A stretch of DNA of 64,000 nt from Plutella xylostella (Eukaryota; Arthropoda; Insecta; Lepidoptera; Plutellidae): contig NC_063991.1 of the NCBI RefSeq assembly GCF_932276165.1, positions 1,045,001 through 1,109,000 on the forward strand, in the 5' to 3' direction. The notes under the pieces were generated by a model that was not told the origin of the DNA, ran no database searches, and worked only from the letters and a program-made list of their open reading frames with translations. How positions within the stretch are numbered: the stretch's first letter is position 1; each line of letters starts with the position of its first letter. The translations under genes were made by a program, and so were the position numbers. Below, piece by piece: positions 1 through 10,480 of this stretch.

Positions 1-50
1 CCTTTATTTCGTAGAGGGTAAAAAAATAATTGCATCGATGGTTCACCTTG

Positions 51-305
51 GACGGCCGACCGAATGGCGTAGTGGTTAGTGACCCTGACTACTGAGCCGA
101 TGGTCCCGGGTTCGATTCCCGGCTGGGGCAGATATTTGTTTAAACACAGATATTTGTTCTCAGGTCTTGGATGTGCCCGTAAAATGGCAATAGGCCCGCC
201 CCCTATTACATTGGGACTAACATTCTGGCGAAAAGTGGGTGCAGCAATGCACCTCTGCCTACCCCGCAAGGGAGTGCATTAGTACAAGGCGTGAGTGCGT
301 GTGTG
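51..305 (+). repeat. tRNA-derived SINE, family B
   Basis: The head reads like a tRNA gene, with an A-box-like GTAGTGGTTAGTGACC stretch and a B box GGTTCGATTCCC. A constant body and a GTGAGTGCGTGTG tail follow. The same unit recurs at about 14044, 34272, 49693, 36228, 37220 and 59082, so this is a dispersed SINE and not a tRNA gene. Confidence 0.85.
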
Positions 306-345
306 TGGTTCACCTTGGAAGCTTTTAGTTATCGCATGACTAGTA

Positions 346-545
346 TCCTTACTAATATTATAAATGCGAAAGTAACTGTGTCTGTCTGTCTGTTACTCTT
401 TCACGCCAAAACTACTGAACGGATTTGAATGAAATTTGGTATACATATGGTATAGACCCTGGGAAAGAACATAGGCTACTTTTTATCCCGGAATTCCCAC
501 GGGAAAACTTTTTAAGGCGAAGCGAAGCTCGCGGGAACAGCTAGT
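346..545 (+). mobile_element. Lep1-like (Helitron-type) repeat
   Basis: A roughly 200-bp unit runs from CTAATATTATAAATGCGAAAG through a (CTGT)n microsatellite to a fixed end CGCGGGAACAGCTAGT. It is one of at least 18 copies in this window. The assignment to the lepidopteran Lep1/Helitron group is from memory of that family; the repetition itself is seen directly. Confidence 0.75.
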
Positions 546-671
546 TTAAAATAAATACTAAGTAGCAATCCAATAAGTGCAGAATATTTGGCCTTCAGAA
601 TAAAATGAAAGGTGTACATAAGAATACATACTGTACATGTTTACATACAGGGTGTCTATACATCTATGTAT

Positions 672-1060
672 CATCATCAGCCAATAATCATCCACTGCTG
701 GACATAGGCCTCTCCCAAGGAGCGCCACAACACTCGGTCCTCGGCCTTCCTCATCCAACCACTACCCGCCACCCGCCTAAGGTCGTCAGTCCAGCGGGCA
801 GGAGGGCGTCCCACGCTGCGTTTGCCTGTTCGTGGTCTCCACTCGAGAACTCGTCTACCCCAACGGTTATCGGTTCTTCGGCAGATATGACCAGTCCACT
901 GTCACTTCAGCTTGCATATTTTGACAGCTATGTCGGTAACCTTAGTCCTCTGACGGATAACCTCATTTCTGATACGATTCATCAGAGAAACCCCAAGCAT
1001 AGCTCTCTCCATAGCACGCTGAGCGACTTTAAATCGGTGGACCAGTCCTACCGTCAGTGT
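672..1060 (-). mobile_element. RTE-type LINE 3' end, fragment
   Basis: On the minus strand this translates to the C-terminal end of an RTE-like reverse transcriptase protein: RIRNEVIRQRTKVTDIAVK, KLKW, GRPPARWTDDLRRVAGS, then a QQWM end near the 3' terminus. It has no start and no catalytic domain, so it is a 5'-truncated dead copy. Related fragments lie at 42455, 43440, 44735 and 62368. Confidence 0.7.
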
Positions 1061-1292
1061 ACATCTATGTATGTATAATAGATATTATATTACGTGTACA
1101 TGATATCATCGTTAAATGACACAGACAATCTTATCATTATCAATTATAAACTTCGCGAGAAAGTAGAATACAATCAGTCAATATCAGAATCTTATTGATA
1201 ACGCACAGCACAGGATATGACATGAGGCCAAATTATTCGTCATTATCATATTTATAACGATTTCATCAGTATCATTTAAATCAAGTGCAAGG

Positions 1293-1625
1293 AGCGGTGG
1301 TAGCTCAGTCGGGTAAGCGCCCGCTTCTCACGCCAGAGATGCGGGTTCGAATCCCGGCGCTGACATGTACCAATGAGTTCTTTTCTGAATTTAAGTACAA
1401 TGTATACCATCGCTCTTACGGTGAAGGAAAACATCGTGAGGAAACCTGCATATCTAGATTTAGCACATCTAGATATGTCAACCCACCAACCCGCAGTGGA
1501 CCAGCGTGGTGGAGAAATGGTCCAAGCTTAGGAAGGCAGTTTAGACCTTGGGGATATGCACAACGGTTCCATTCGAGAGAGCCAGGTGCAGGTACTTACA
1601 CCCCTACAAAGAATAGAATAGAATT
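1293..1625 (+). repeat. tRNA-derived SINE, family A
   Basis: The head is GGTAGCTCAGTCGGGTAAGC (A box) with GGTTCGAATCCCGGC (B box). The body contains CCACCAACCCGCAGTGGACC and the tail is (GAATA)n. It recurs at 39643, 50370, 53986 and 55221. Confidence 0.85.
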
Positions 1626-1825
1626 GGTTTACTGTCAAACCGTTTTAAGTTCAACCTATAAATAACAACTATTATTGTGCCAATGAATAAAGTTGCAAAT
1701 CTTCTAACCAAAATAATTCAAAACAAGATCTCAGTTATAGAAGTGGTGTGTTTATTGTTCGAGGCGTTTCTTTTGCACTATTGTTCGTTTATTTTTAATC
1801 TAAGCACCCGAGCATGTATTATGTT

Positions 1826-2035
1826 ACTAGCTGTCCCCGCGCGCTTCGCTTCGCCTTAAAAAGTTTTCCCGTGGGAATTCCGGGATAAAAAGTAGCCTAT
1901 GTTCTTTCCCAGGGTTTAGACCATATGTATACCAAGTTTCATTCAAATCCGTCCAGTGGTTTTGGCGTGAAAGAGTAACAGACAGACAGACAGACAGACA
2001 GGCACAGTTACTTTCGCATTTATAATATTAGTATA
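1826..2035 (-). mobile_element. Lep1-like repeat
   Basis: This is a full unit in reverse orientation, from ACTAGCTGTCCCCGCGCGC to TTTATAATATTAG, with an internal (CAGA)n tract. Confidence 0.75.
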
Positions 2036-2258
2036 GTATATAGTATTATGTTATTAAATTAATTTCAATTCAAATTGACAAAAGAGTTAAATTTAATTGG
2101 ATTTATTAATTGGTCTTTTCTAGGGCATACGTGACTCTAAATGGTGATAATTTTAATGGGTTGTGGCGTGGCGGCGTTAATAGTAACAATGTAATTTGTT
2201 TTACGTTAAAAGTATAACTAATATCATTTGTTATTTCGATTGAAATTGGTATTGACAA

Positions 2259-2881
2259 AAGAGCCGCGAGCACAGGATTCGAAACCTCCGTTTACGTTGC
2301 GTATCGTCAAATGTCACTGTCAAAATGTAAGGCAAATTTGTTAGTTCCATAAGTGGCATTTGTTTTTTCCATGTTAGGTGGAATTTCACCAAACGCTAAA
2401 CGTATTTAGTAGCCTGTCATACCTCTGTCAGTTAGTACAAAATGTATTTAAAATTTGATTTAAATACGTTTAGCGTTTGGTTAAAGCGCCCCTTCGTGTA
2501 GATTCGAAAATAGTATCGAATCCTATGCTCGCGCCTCTGTTGCCCGAGCACAGGATTCGAAACCTCCGTTTACGTTGCGTATCGTCAACTGTCACTGTCA
2601 AAATGTAAGGCAAATTTGTTAGTTCCATAAGTGGCATTTGTTTTTTCCATGTTAGGTGGAATTTCACCAAACGCTAAACGTATTTAGTAGCCTGTCATAC
2701 GTCTGTCAGTTAGTACAAAATGTATTTAAAATTTGATTTAAATACGTATAGCGTTTGGTAAAAGTGACCCTTCGAGTAGATTCGAAAATAGTATCGAAAC
2801 TTGTGCTCACGACTCTGTTTTTTTTCCATATGTATGTGTAGATTCGAAAATAGTATCGAATCCTGTGCTCGCGGCTCTGAG
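2259..2881. repeat. Foldback element with internal tandem duplication
   Basis: The outer inverted ends are GAGCCGCGAGCACAGGATTC and its reverse complement at about 2866-2880. Inside, a block with the palindromic arms CCAAACGCTAAACGTATTTA / TAAATACGTTTAGCGTTTGG is present twice at a period near 278 bp. The inner arm motif recurs, with one arm only, at about 33025-33115. Confidence 0.7.
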
Positions 2882-3024
2882 TTCCTATCACGTCACGAAC
2901 CATTTCTATACAATCGAACTGGTATCGATAAATAATCTCAAATACTTACTATGAAAAAAAATACATCAGCTCTTCTAGAAGAGATTAAAAAACTACTTAA
3001 TATTTTTGACCTTTAATTGATTCG

Positions 3025-3125
3025 TGTCGAATGTGGGCCAGCTTGATGGACTTGGCCTAAACCCTTCCTTCATTGGAAGGAGACCCGTGCCCCAGCAGTG
3101 GGGACGTGATGGGTCGTGATGTGAT
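3025..3125 (+). repeat. 3' tail of 5S-derived SINE, fragment
   Basis: It matches the tail of the 5S-rRNA-headed SINE at 28955: CCTTCCTTCATTGGAAGGAG, GTGCCCCAGCAGTGGGGACG, and a GTCGTGATG end. The head is missing. Confidence 0.6.
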
Positions 3126-3508
3126 GATAAAAGAATTTATTTTTGTTCGTTCGCCTTTGTACTTTAGTACCTATTGTGTATGGATGTAATTTCTAACATT
3201 GATGTGTTACATTATCTCTTACTATTCTTCAGGCTACCATTTCATAAAAAACTCTTATATTTTATCCGTTACAAAGTTGTCGGTCTGTACCGCTTTCACT
3301 TTAAATCTGACAGGACTTGACAGGAGCTGTCATTTATATTGAGATTGGTTAGTCCAGTGCTATGAAAGTCAAAGTGACAGTGATAGATAGTTCAATTTAT
3401 ACTATCTGAACCAAGGAACATGTATTGTTTTTATATAACATGCAGAGAGGTCATATCTGAACCTTTGCACCTCTTACTGATACGATAAGATCCATAAGGG
3501 TAATCCCA

Positions 3509-3712
3509 AACATCCTAACTAATATTATAAATGCGAAAGTAACTGTGTCTGTCTGTTACTCTTTCACACCAAAACTACTGAACGGATTTCGATGACATTT
3601 GGTATACACATGGTCTAGACCATGAGAAAGAACATAGGCTACTTTTAATCCCGGAATTCCCGCGGGAAAACTTTTTAAGTCGAAGCGCGTTAATCTCGCG
3701 GGAACAGCTAGT
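3509..3712 (+). mobile_element. Lep1-like repeat
   Basis: A full-length unit with a short (CTGT)n tract and the usual GGGAACAGCTAGT end. Confidence 0.75.
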
Positions 3713-3729
3713 AGATAATAATAATACAC

Positions 3730-3931
3730 CCACGAGCAATGAAATAGTTCCAGTGACTTTTCCGTTTAGCACCAAATTACTGCTAAACGGAAAAGACTAG
3801 CTTAGTGACGCCGTCTGCAGAATATTGAAGTATATTTTAACAGCGCATCAGAATATTACCAACTGTGTTATTTTTTAAAATAAATGTTGTAAAAATTTCA
3901 GCCATTTATTTTTTCATTGCTCGTAAGTGTA
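3730..3931. repeat. Foldback MITE (CACGAGCAATGAAA family)
   Basis: The ends CCACGAGCAATGAAATAG and the inverted TTTTTCATTGCTCGTAAG flank a second internal hairpin CTTTTCCGTTTAGCA / TGCTAAACGGAAAAG. A related element is at 48966-49358. Confidence 0.6.
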
Positions 3932-3959
3932 AATATGCAAACGTCTATTAATAAATTAT

Positions 3960-4272
3960 AGAGCGGTGGTGGCGTTATGGATAAGGTCTCGTCCTCTCAA
4001 TCGAGAGGCCGTGGGTTCAAATCCTGGCCTGTACCAATGAATTCTTTCAATTGTGTTTTCAATTAAGGAGTTTAAGTACAATAATACCACGTGCTCTTAC
4101 GGTGATGGAAAACATCGTGCGGAAACCTGCACATCTAGATTTTAGATGTGTATCCTACTTAAGTGCATTGTAGGTACTTATTCCAAAACGGGGATATGGT
4201 TTCGCAACCTATCACGTGAGTAGAAATATGCTACAAAAAGTGGGTAGCTACCCCGGCGATTATAGTAGTGAG
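3960..4272 (+). repeat. tRNA-derived SINE, family C
   Basis: The tRNA-like head is GGTGGCGTTATGGATAAGG with B box GGGTTCAAATCC. The body contains GGTGATGGAAAACATCGTG and the tail contains CCGGCGATTATAGTAGTGAG. Reverse copies are at 27947 and 47662. Confidence 0.8.
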
Positions 4273-4334
4273 TGCATATCCATGTTGTCGTCCTAAGGCA
4301 TATCCATATATACTATTAATAAATTGCCACTTAC

Positions 4335-5121
4335 ATGCTGGTACGGATGCATCGCCGTTCTGTCAAACTGGTTCCTCAGTGGGCCGCGCGTCAGAAATAC
4401 TCTCTGCGCTTTCTTATCTCTCTTCCTCCCATCACCAATCTCCAACACTTGGAGATCATCGGCCACATCATCTACCGCCTTATCTTCATCGTCTTTTTCC
4501 GAATATCCACTGTCAGTTGAAGACACCGAATCATTACGGTTATCCGTTTTGAAAGACTTCGAATCGTCATCTTTTGTTTTCGTAGAGTCTTCGCAGTCGT
4601 CGAGTATTAAGTCATTTGTTTTTACGCAAATTGATTCTATGCAGACTTCTGCGATTTCTGAGTCGATGTTGTCGTTTGGTTTCGGCTTTTTGGGTTTCTG
4701 GTTAGATTTTTCATTTGCAGGTTTGATTTCTACTTCTGTGAAAACGTCTTGTGCATTGTCGATGTCAGTTTTGATCGTGTTTTTGTTCTCATCTAGTTTA
4801 AGATCTCCTGTTTTAATACATATTTCTGCTAAGTCATCGTTTACATATTTGTCTTCAACGATTTTATTGTTTTTAGCCTTTTCCATAAGCGCTGTAACTG
4901 AGGTTACATTAATTGGCGCCTTTTTAAGGATTTTAACATTGTCACTGTCACTACATTCCTCTTCCACATTATCTTTTTCAGTTTTATTCTTGTGAAAGAG
5001 AGAGTGGATGCCTTTTTTCAGCTTTTTCAGGTATGATTTTTGTTTTTCGTCGGCCATTGTTGTGTGTTTCGATAGTGCCGCCATATTGTTAAAGGAAGAC
5101 GCAGTCATCGAACATATTTAT
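4335..5121 (-). CDS. Unrecognised Lys/Asp-rich protein, 5' coding exon
   Basis: I do not recognise this gene. Translation starts at 5108 (MTASSFNNMAAL), 13 bases after a good acceptor (TTGTTTCAG, exon edge 5121). Two further in-frame ATGs (MAALSK, MADEKQ) are alternatives. The exon encodes about 258 residues before a consensus donor CAT|GTAAGT at 4335/4334. The open frame runs on only to a stop at 4293, so splicing to an exon further left, in or beyond the window, is more likely than termination. The protein has no signal peptide or membrane segment. It is rich in Lys, Asp, Glu, Asn and Ser, with a basic start (SYLKKLKKGIHSLFHK) and a Ser/Asp cluster (SVSSTDSGYSEKDDEDK). It carries a weak internal repeat: LAEICIKTGDLKLDENK against IAEVCIESI followed by KTNDLILDD. 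It is probably a disordered intracellular protein. The exon is long, open and flanked by consensus sites, so it is probably real; its function is unknown. Confidence 0.6.
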
Positions 5122-5368
5122 CTGAAACAATGGAGAATCATGTTAAAATTATGTTATAAGGCGTTTTGTATTAGAATCTACTTAAGATTAGAGGCAGTCA
5201 CAATAGAATCTTCTGGTCCTCTTATACATAGAGAATATCGATGAAAAACAAGAGTGTTTAAGGCTTTTTGAGAGCGCCCATGTTCAGCTATGCAATTTAG
5301 CTCCAGACGAAAGCGAATGATGCCGTTGGATGGAGTGTAACGTTGACAGTTATTGATATTTAGTGCCC

Positions 5369-5505
5369 CTTGCACCAACAAATTAAATCTAGATTTAGTG
5401 TCAAATGTCGATTTAAGAAACGTCAGTCCATATAAAATTTGACACTAAATCGAGATTTAACACTAAATCTAGATTTAATATGTTGGTGCAAGTGGCCCTT
5501 AGTGA
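5369..5505. repeat. Foldback MITE
   Basis: The inverted ends read CTTGCACCAACAAATTAAAT on the left and ATTTAATATGTTGGTGCAAG on the right, around a short centre repeating AAATCTAGATTTA. A fragment of one end recurs near 11169. Confidence 0.7.
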
Positions 5506-5880
5506 TCATCTGTCGTTGTGCTAGTGTTGCAAACAATCGTTCGCTTTTGCTTTCATCTAGAGAGAATTTATAATGAATAACCCTATAGTGAGGACTTAGA
5601 GTTTTTACTGTTGTATAGTTTGTTTGTGCTGTTATCCATGTTGGTTGAAAATAAATATTTTTTTAAGTCGCTGATGATGATGATAAGAGAAGCTTTATAG
5701 ATATTGGTCTGCAAGAGACGAAGGTAAATAGGCTTTTTTTCGGGTAGGTGTGAAAATAAGCTCACATTAAAATTTAATAAACTTTTATATTAAAATTACT
5801 CAAAAGTATAAATAAAATAATTAGTTGCAATATTATGAAAGAATAACCTTAAATACCTGCCAGAAATCATTATCTCCCTA
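5506..5880. other. Unassigned stretch
   Basis: AT-rich sequence between a MITE and the LINE. I see no convincing exon or repeat here. It may include the LINE 5' untranslated region, whose start I could not place. Confidence 0.4.
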
Positions 5881-5941
5881 ATTGAAGCAACATTTCCTGC
5901 ACTTCCTCACATAAACAATAAGTTAACCTCAAAACTAAGAA

Positions 5942-6685
5942 ATGGAGAACATCAAGGAGTCTATTGCTGAAATGATGGGCCAGCTGAACGTGCGAATGGC
6001 CAGCTTCGAAGCACAAATGAACAAGGCTCCTGCATCTCCCTCAGCTACTGGACTGGCAACTGAGTTTGCGGCCTTCAGGAGCTTCACGGTGTCTGCATTC
6101 AACATGCTCCAGAAGCAGGTCGAAATGCTGGCAAGGGGCATGGATCACTTGGACATGCGCAGCCGCCGGAAGATCTTGCTTGTCCATGGGATTCCGGAGG
6201 CCAAGAAGGAGGATGTAGCGAGCACAGCTGTCCGGGTGATTGCACAGCACGTCGCGGGTCCTGAGCTCTTCTGCACAGACGACATTGCTCGCAGCCACAG
6301 GATGGGACGCATAGGTGACAAGCCAAGGCCCATTCTTGTAAAATTCAAGGATCTGGCACTGCGAAACAACGTGTGGTTCGCGAAGGCGAAGTTGAAGGGC
6401 AGTGGAGTCACGCTATCAGAGTTCCTGACCAAGCCGCGCCACGAAGCTTTCATGCAGGCTCGGCAGCGGGTCGGCGTGAAGCAGTGCTGGACGCGGGACG
6501 GCTGCGTGGTGGTGCTGGGCGCTGACGGGAAGCAGCATCGCATCGTGTCGCTCGCCGAGCTGGACCAGGTGTGTCCGCCGGCGAGCCTGAACTCCGGTGT
6601 GGTGGCACCAAAGGCCAGCGGCAGCAAAGCGCCGGATGCCTCATCGAGCTCTGGCAGAGCGAAGCGTACGGTCTCGAAAAAGTAG
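5942..6685 (+). CDS. LINE ORF1 protein (nucleic-acid-binding)
   Basis: A 247-residue protein. The first 75 residues are helical and coiled-coil-like (MENIKESIAEMMGQLNVRMA, then FNMLQKQVEMLARGM). Next comes an RRM-like/transposase_22-like core (RRKILLVHGIPE, DDIARSHRMGR, KPRPILVKFKD) and a basic Ser/Lys-rich tail ending RAKRTVSKK. This coiled coil, RRM and basic-tail order is that of LINE ORF1 chaperones, which coat the element RNA. It lacks the CCHC knuckles of many Jockey-type ORF1 proteins. The ATG follows AACTAAGAA, about 60 bases into the likely 5' UTR. It is in the same orientation as ORF2 downstream. The frame is intact, with higher GC than the flanks. Confidence 0.8.
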   Translation: MENIKESIAEMMGQLNVRMASFEAQMNKAPASPSATGLATEFAAFRSFTVSAFNMLQKQVEMLARGMDHLDMRSRRKILLVHGIPEAKKEDVASTAVRVIAQHVAGPELFCTDDIARSHRMGRIGDKPRPILVKFKDLALRNNVWFAKAKLKGSGVTLSEFLTKPRHEAFMQARQRVGVKQCWTRDGCVVVLGADGKQHRIVSLAELDQVCPPASLNSGVVAPKASGSKAPDASSSSGRAKRTVSKK

Positions 6686-7133
6686 CGTATGTTAGGTCCA
6701 TTTTTCTTTGTCGCCTTGCTGCTCTTCGAAACGATTTGCGTACCCTACATTTCCGTTTTTATTTTATTTAATTAAGTAATTTAGATTCAGTTTCGCTTCA
6801 AATTTGTTTTTCTTAAACGTCACGTCCACAGAGTACGTAATGTCACGTCAGTCAGTAGCATTAAAATTTTTGACAGTTGACGTTACCCGTGACATATTTG
6901 TCTGTGCATCTGTGATCTGTGTGTATAAACTTTTTTTTTTTCTTATTGTGTCTTGTTTGTCATTTCATTTAGTTGCGTTTGGAAATTGCTTCTATTTATA
7001 TTTATTTTTTCCTGACAACTGGCAGGTGGAATGATAATTATAAAACAACTTGATTTTGTCTATCTATTTAAACATTATAATTTTAATATATATACATATA
7101 TATTTATATTATTTATTTTATAAAGCATATTAA

Positions 7134-10100
7134 ATGAGTTCTGATGGTTCTGATCACAATAAAACTTGTAGCAGTGGTAGTGAGATCCTGTTCGATTGTG
7201 TGTCCTCTTCTGATGATGAGTTAAACAGTATTGACAGCTTCCATAGTATCCCCTCTTTATCTGACAACCTTAACACTATTTTTTCCGATGTCCCAAAAAA
7301 TTTCAACGTAGTTCACATAAACGCACAAAGTATTCCGGCACATTACTCTGAATTATTAGCTTCTTTCGATACAAAAAATATTCATGCCATTCTAGTTTCA
7401 GAGACATGGTTAAAACCGTGTCTGCCAACAACGTCCTATTCATTGCCAGGTTTCATCCTAGTGCGCAATGATCGTATTGGTAGTCGCGGTGGAGGAGTTG
7501 CAATCTACCTTCGCTCTCATATACCATATTCCGTGGTTAGTATGTCAGCTCAGCCTCCACCAGACAATGCCGGAGAGCATCTTATTTTAGAGATCACACT
7601 ATCTCAAAATAAGACATTGCTTGGGGTGTACTATAATCACTCAATGTATAATCATTTCGTGAATTCCTTTGAAAAACTGCTTGAAAATTATTTTCCTGTC
7701 TATAAGCATATGATTATTATGGGTGATTTTAACACCTGCCTGCTGAAAAACGACGTGCGATCCTCTTCCTTCATGTCAGTAACACAGGCTAGCAATATGA
7801 CTTTACTTCCCCTAGGTGCTACCCACCATTTCCCTAATTGTGTCCCTACTCTCCTAGATTTAATACTAGTTTCGTCTCCAAGTCATGTTGCCAAACACGG
7901 ACAATGTGGGGCTGATGGCTTTTCCTATCATGACCTCATTTATTTATCATACAAAATTCGCCCCCCTAAGGCTAAACCTAGAACTCTCCTTCAACGCAAT
8001 TTTGGTGGCATGGTTCTGGAAAACCTTCGCAGTGATGCGCGGGCTGCAGCTTGGGACGAGGTTTTTAATGCTGATACGGTGGATGAGAAGGTATCAGTGT
8101 TTAATTCTCTTATCATGCAGCTGTATGACGTCCATGCGCCCGTCAGATCCGTCAGGATGAAGCATTTCCCGGCACCATGGTTGACTGACGAAATCAAGAT
8201 CATTATTAATCGGAAGGTTGCAGCAAAGTCCAAATTTAAATCTCGACCTACTGACCTTAATAGGGACAAATATACTGCGCTACGTAATCACTGCAATAAG
8301 GTGTGTAGGGACGCACAACGACGCCATATTCATGAATCAATTCAAAACGGTGATCCAGCCAAAGTCTGGAATTTCCTCAGGTCACTCGGAGTTGGTAAAT
8401 CCCGCTCTCAAACTATTCCTAAAGATCTAGACTTAAACCTTCTTAACCAACATTTTACATCGTCAGTAGCCATGGATAGTGCAACTAAACTTAGAACATT
8501 GAACAATCTTTCTACTATACCAACTCCTGACTTTTCCGAATTCAACTTTAGCCATTTTACTGATTGTGACATTGAGAGAAGTATACTTGCCATCACTTCT
8601 AACGCTGTCGGTAGTGACAGCATAAGTCGGAACATGGTACTCCCTATCCTGGACATAATCCTTCCCGTCATATCCCACATATTAAATTTTTCCATCTCCT
8701 CTAATACGTTCCCATCCTCTTGGAAAGACGCTCAAGTAACTCCTTTGCCCAAAAAAGCCAACCCATCCTTTTCAGACTATCGCCCTATTTCCATCCTTCC
8801 TTTCCTTTCCAAAGTCCTCGAACGTCTCGTCCATCACCAGCTGAACAGGTTCTTAGTGCAGAATAATCTCATGAATCCTTACCAATCTGGATTCCGCCCA
8901 GGACACAGCACGGTAACGGCATTAGTAAAAATCACGGACGACGTTCGCCAGGGTATGGAGAACGGAGAGCTGACTGTGCTGTCGCTACTTGACTTCAGCA
9001 ATGCTTTCAACACAGTGGATTTCGATATCCTCTTGGGGGTATTACGTTCTCTCAATGTATCTCCAACGGTAATTGACTGGTTTCATAGTTACTTGCACGG
9101 GCGCCGGCAGCGAATCCGTATTGAAGAGTCCTACTCTGTTTGGTGTAGTACTACGGCTGGTGTCCCGCAAGGTGGCGTGTTGTCTCCTCTTCTCTTCGCA
9201 ATATTCATAAATAGTATATCCAACAACATTTCTTCTTCCTACCACCTTTATGCAGATGATCTACAAATTTATAACCATGCTCCAATTTCCGACCTCCCAG
9301 TTGCCATACATAAAACCAACACTGACTTGGAGTATATACTGGCGTGGAGTCAAAATTACGGTTTGAAAGTCAACCCAAACAAAACGCAGGTCATTATATT
9401 AGGCAGCCCCAGATTCAGCTCATTTGTTGACTACAATGCCCTCCCTCCAATAGTTTTTGATGGTGTCCACATACCTTGGAGTAAACAGGTGAAAAACTTG
9501 GGGGTCTACATGGACAATGCTATGACCTGGAAGACTCAGCTTGACGAGGTCAGTCGGAAGGTGTTCGCTTCTGCAGGATCACTCCGCAGACTGCGAAATT
9601 TCTTGCCCACAGCCACCAAAATTGTGCTTTCTCAATCCCTACTTCTTCCTATTCTAGATTATGCCGACTCATGTTATCCCGATCTTACCGAAGAGCAACT
9701 TAACAAACTTGAGCGCCTCCAGAATGTCTGTATACGGTTTATATTTGGTTTACGCAAGTATGACCATGTTTCAGAGTATCGCGCTAAGCTCAAGTGGCTC
9801 CCCATTCGCCTTCGCCGGAATACTCACATTCTTTCACTTCTTTACTCAATACTGTTTAACCCAGCGTACCCCGATTATCTCAAAGAGCGATTTCACTTTC
9901 GACATGAATCCCACAGCCGGGGTTTGCGTTCCTCACAAAACCTACGGCTGAATATTCCACCCCATACTACAAAATTCTTCAGTGACTCCTTCACCATACA
10001 AGCAATCACTTTATGGAACGATCTCCCACTTAGTATACGGAAAGCACCGTCATTGGCCTCATTCAAAAGGATGTTAAAAGACCATTTCCTCGGCTCTTGA
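7134..10100 (+). CDS. LINE ORF2: AP-like endonuclease plus reverse transcriptase
   Basis: A 988-residue intact polyprotein. The N-terminal endonuclease carries HINAQS (61-66), VSETWL (88-93), RGGGVAIYL (119-127), MGDFN (196-200) and SYHDLIY (264-270), which are the expected metal-binding and catalytic blocks of the exonuclease-endonuclease-phosphatase fold. The reverse transcriptase follows: SDYRPISILPFLSKVLERLV (547-566), SGFRPGHST, the first catalytic Asp in LLDFSNAF (about 618-625), GVPQGGVLSPLLF (677-689) and YADD (706-709). The C-terminal end (ITLWNDLPLSIRKAPSLASF) is the conserved tail of CR1/Jockey-type elements. No RNase H was seen. It would nick target DNA and copy the element RNA in place. 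No frameshift or stop interrupts it and all catalytic residues are present, so this is an unusually well-preserved copy. Confidence 0.95.
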   Translation: MSSDGSDHNKTCSSGSEILFDCVSSSDDELNSIDSFHSIPSLSDNLNTIFSDVPKNFNVVHINAQSIPAHYSELLASFDTKNIHAILVSETWLKPCLPTTSYSLPGFILVRNDRIGSRGGGVAIYLRSHIPYSVVSMSAQPPPDNAGEHLILEITLSQNKTLLGVYYNHSMYNHFVNSFEKLLENYFPVYKHMIIMGDFNTCLLKNDVRSSSFMSVTQASNMTLLPLGATHHFPNCVPTLLDLILVSSPSHVAKHGQCGADGFSYHDLIYLSYKIRPPKAKPRTLLQRNFGGMVLENLRSDARAAAWDEVFNADTVDEKVSVFNSLIMQLYDVHAPVRSVRMKHFPAPWLTDEIKIIINRKVAAKSKFKSRPTDLNRDKYTALRNHCNKVCRDAQRRHIHESIQNGDPAKVWNFLRSLGVGKSRSQTIPKDLDLNLLNQHFTSSVAMDSATKLRTLNNLSTIPTPDFSEFNFSHFTDCDIERSILAITSNAVGSDSISRNMVLPILDIILPVISHILNFSISSNTFPSSWKDAQVTPLPKKANPSFSDYRPISILPFLSKVLERLVHHQLNRFLVQNNLMNPYQSGFRPGHSTVTALVKITDDVRQGMENGELTVLSLLDFSNAFNTVDFDILLGVLRSLNVSPTVIDWFHSYLHGRRQRIRIEESYSVWCSTTAGVPQGGVLSPLLFAIFINSISNNISSSYHLYADDLQIYNHAPISDLPVAIHKTNTDLEYILAWSQNYGLKVNPNKTQVIILGSPRFSSFVDYNALPPIVFDGVHIPWSKQVKNLGVYMDNAMTWKTQLDEVSRKVFASAGSLRRLRNFLPTATKIVLSQSLLLPILDYADSCYPDLTEEQLNKLERLQNVCIRFIFGLRKYDHVSEYRAKLKWLPIRLRRNTHILSLLYSILFNPAYPDYLKERFHFRHESHSRGLRSSQNLRLNIPPHTTKFFSDSFTIQAITLWNDLPLSIRKAPSLASFKRMLKDHFLGS

Positions 10101-10446
10101 ATGAAGATCACTATATCCTCTTTAATATGCTTATTATTATATATAAGTAACGTGGTATGTATTTTATTATATATTAATATATATTTTAATATATTATATA
10201 TTATGATGCTAGGTATATAAATTATATATGTAAATATATTGTAGGTAGTATATGTATTGGTATATTAAATATTTATGATATATTCTTTATTCCTAGTACA
10301 CTTTACCCTTCTTTACATCTAAATATCCTTCCACCCAAAGGTTGTCTGGAAGAAATCGCTTTAAGCGATAAGACCGCCATTTGTACATATGTGTTAGATT
10401 AAGTTTTGTATTGTTGTCCATATTTTTGTGTGCAAATAAAGAATAT

Positions 10447-10477
10447 CGTATCGTATCGTATCGTATCGTATCGTAAA
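10447..10477 (+). repeat. (TCGTA)n microsatellite at LINE 3' end
   Basis: About six TCGTA units directly follow the 3' UTR; this is the expected 3' terminus of a CR1-type LINE. Confidence 0.85.
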
Positions 10478-10480
10478 TAG

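Larger units (their letters stand above)
5880..10480 (+). mobile_element. Non-LTR retrotransposon with both ORFs open (CR1/Jockey-like)
   Basis: An autonomous-looking LINE: ORF1 (5942-6685), a 448-bp spacer, ORF2 (7134-10100), a 3' UTR containing CTGGAAGAAATCGCTTTAAG and GCAAATAAAGAATA, and a terminal (TCGTA)n array at 10447-10477. A short tandem-repeat tail in place of poly(A) is typical of CR1-group elements. Truncated copies of a similar 3' UTR lie at 28668, 31016 and 58915. The 5' boundary and target-site duplication are not resolved. Both ORFs are uninterrupted, so the copy may be recent and possibly active. Confidence 0.8.

Noticed and set aside
605..1078. 157-residue plus-strand frame
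   Set aside because: It is the antisense of an RTE LINE C terminus; the minus-strand reading gives the conserved residues.
1293..1365. Possible tRNA genes in SINE heads (families A, B, C)
   Set aside because: They have A and B boxes but no sound cloverleaf with a clear anticodon arm, and each is fused to the same body and tail in every copy, so they are SINEs.
4324..4995. 223-residue plus-strand frame
   Set aside because: Antisense shadow of the minus-strand exon; Ser/Phe-rich as expected from complementing Lys/Asp codons.
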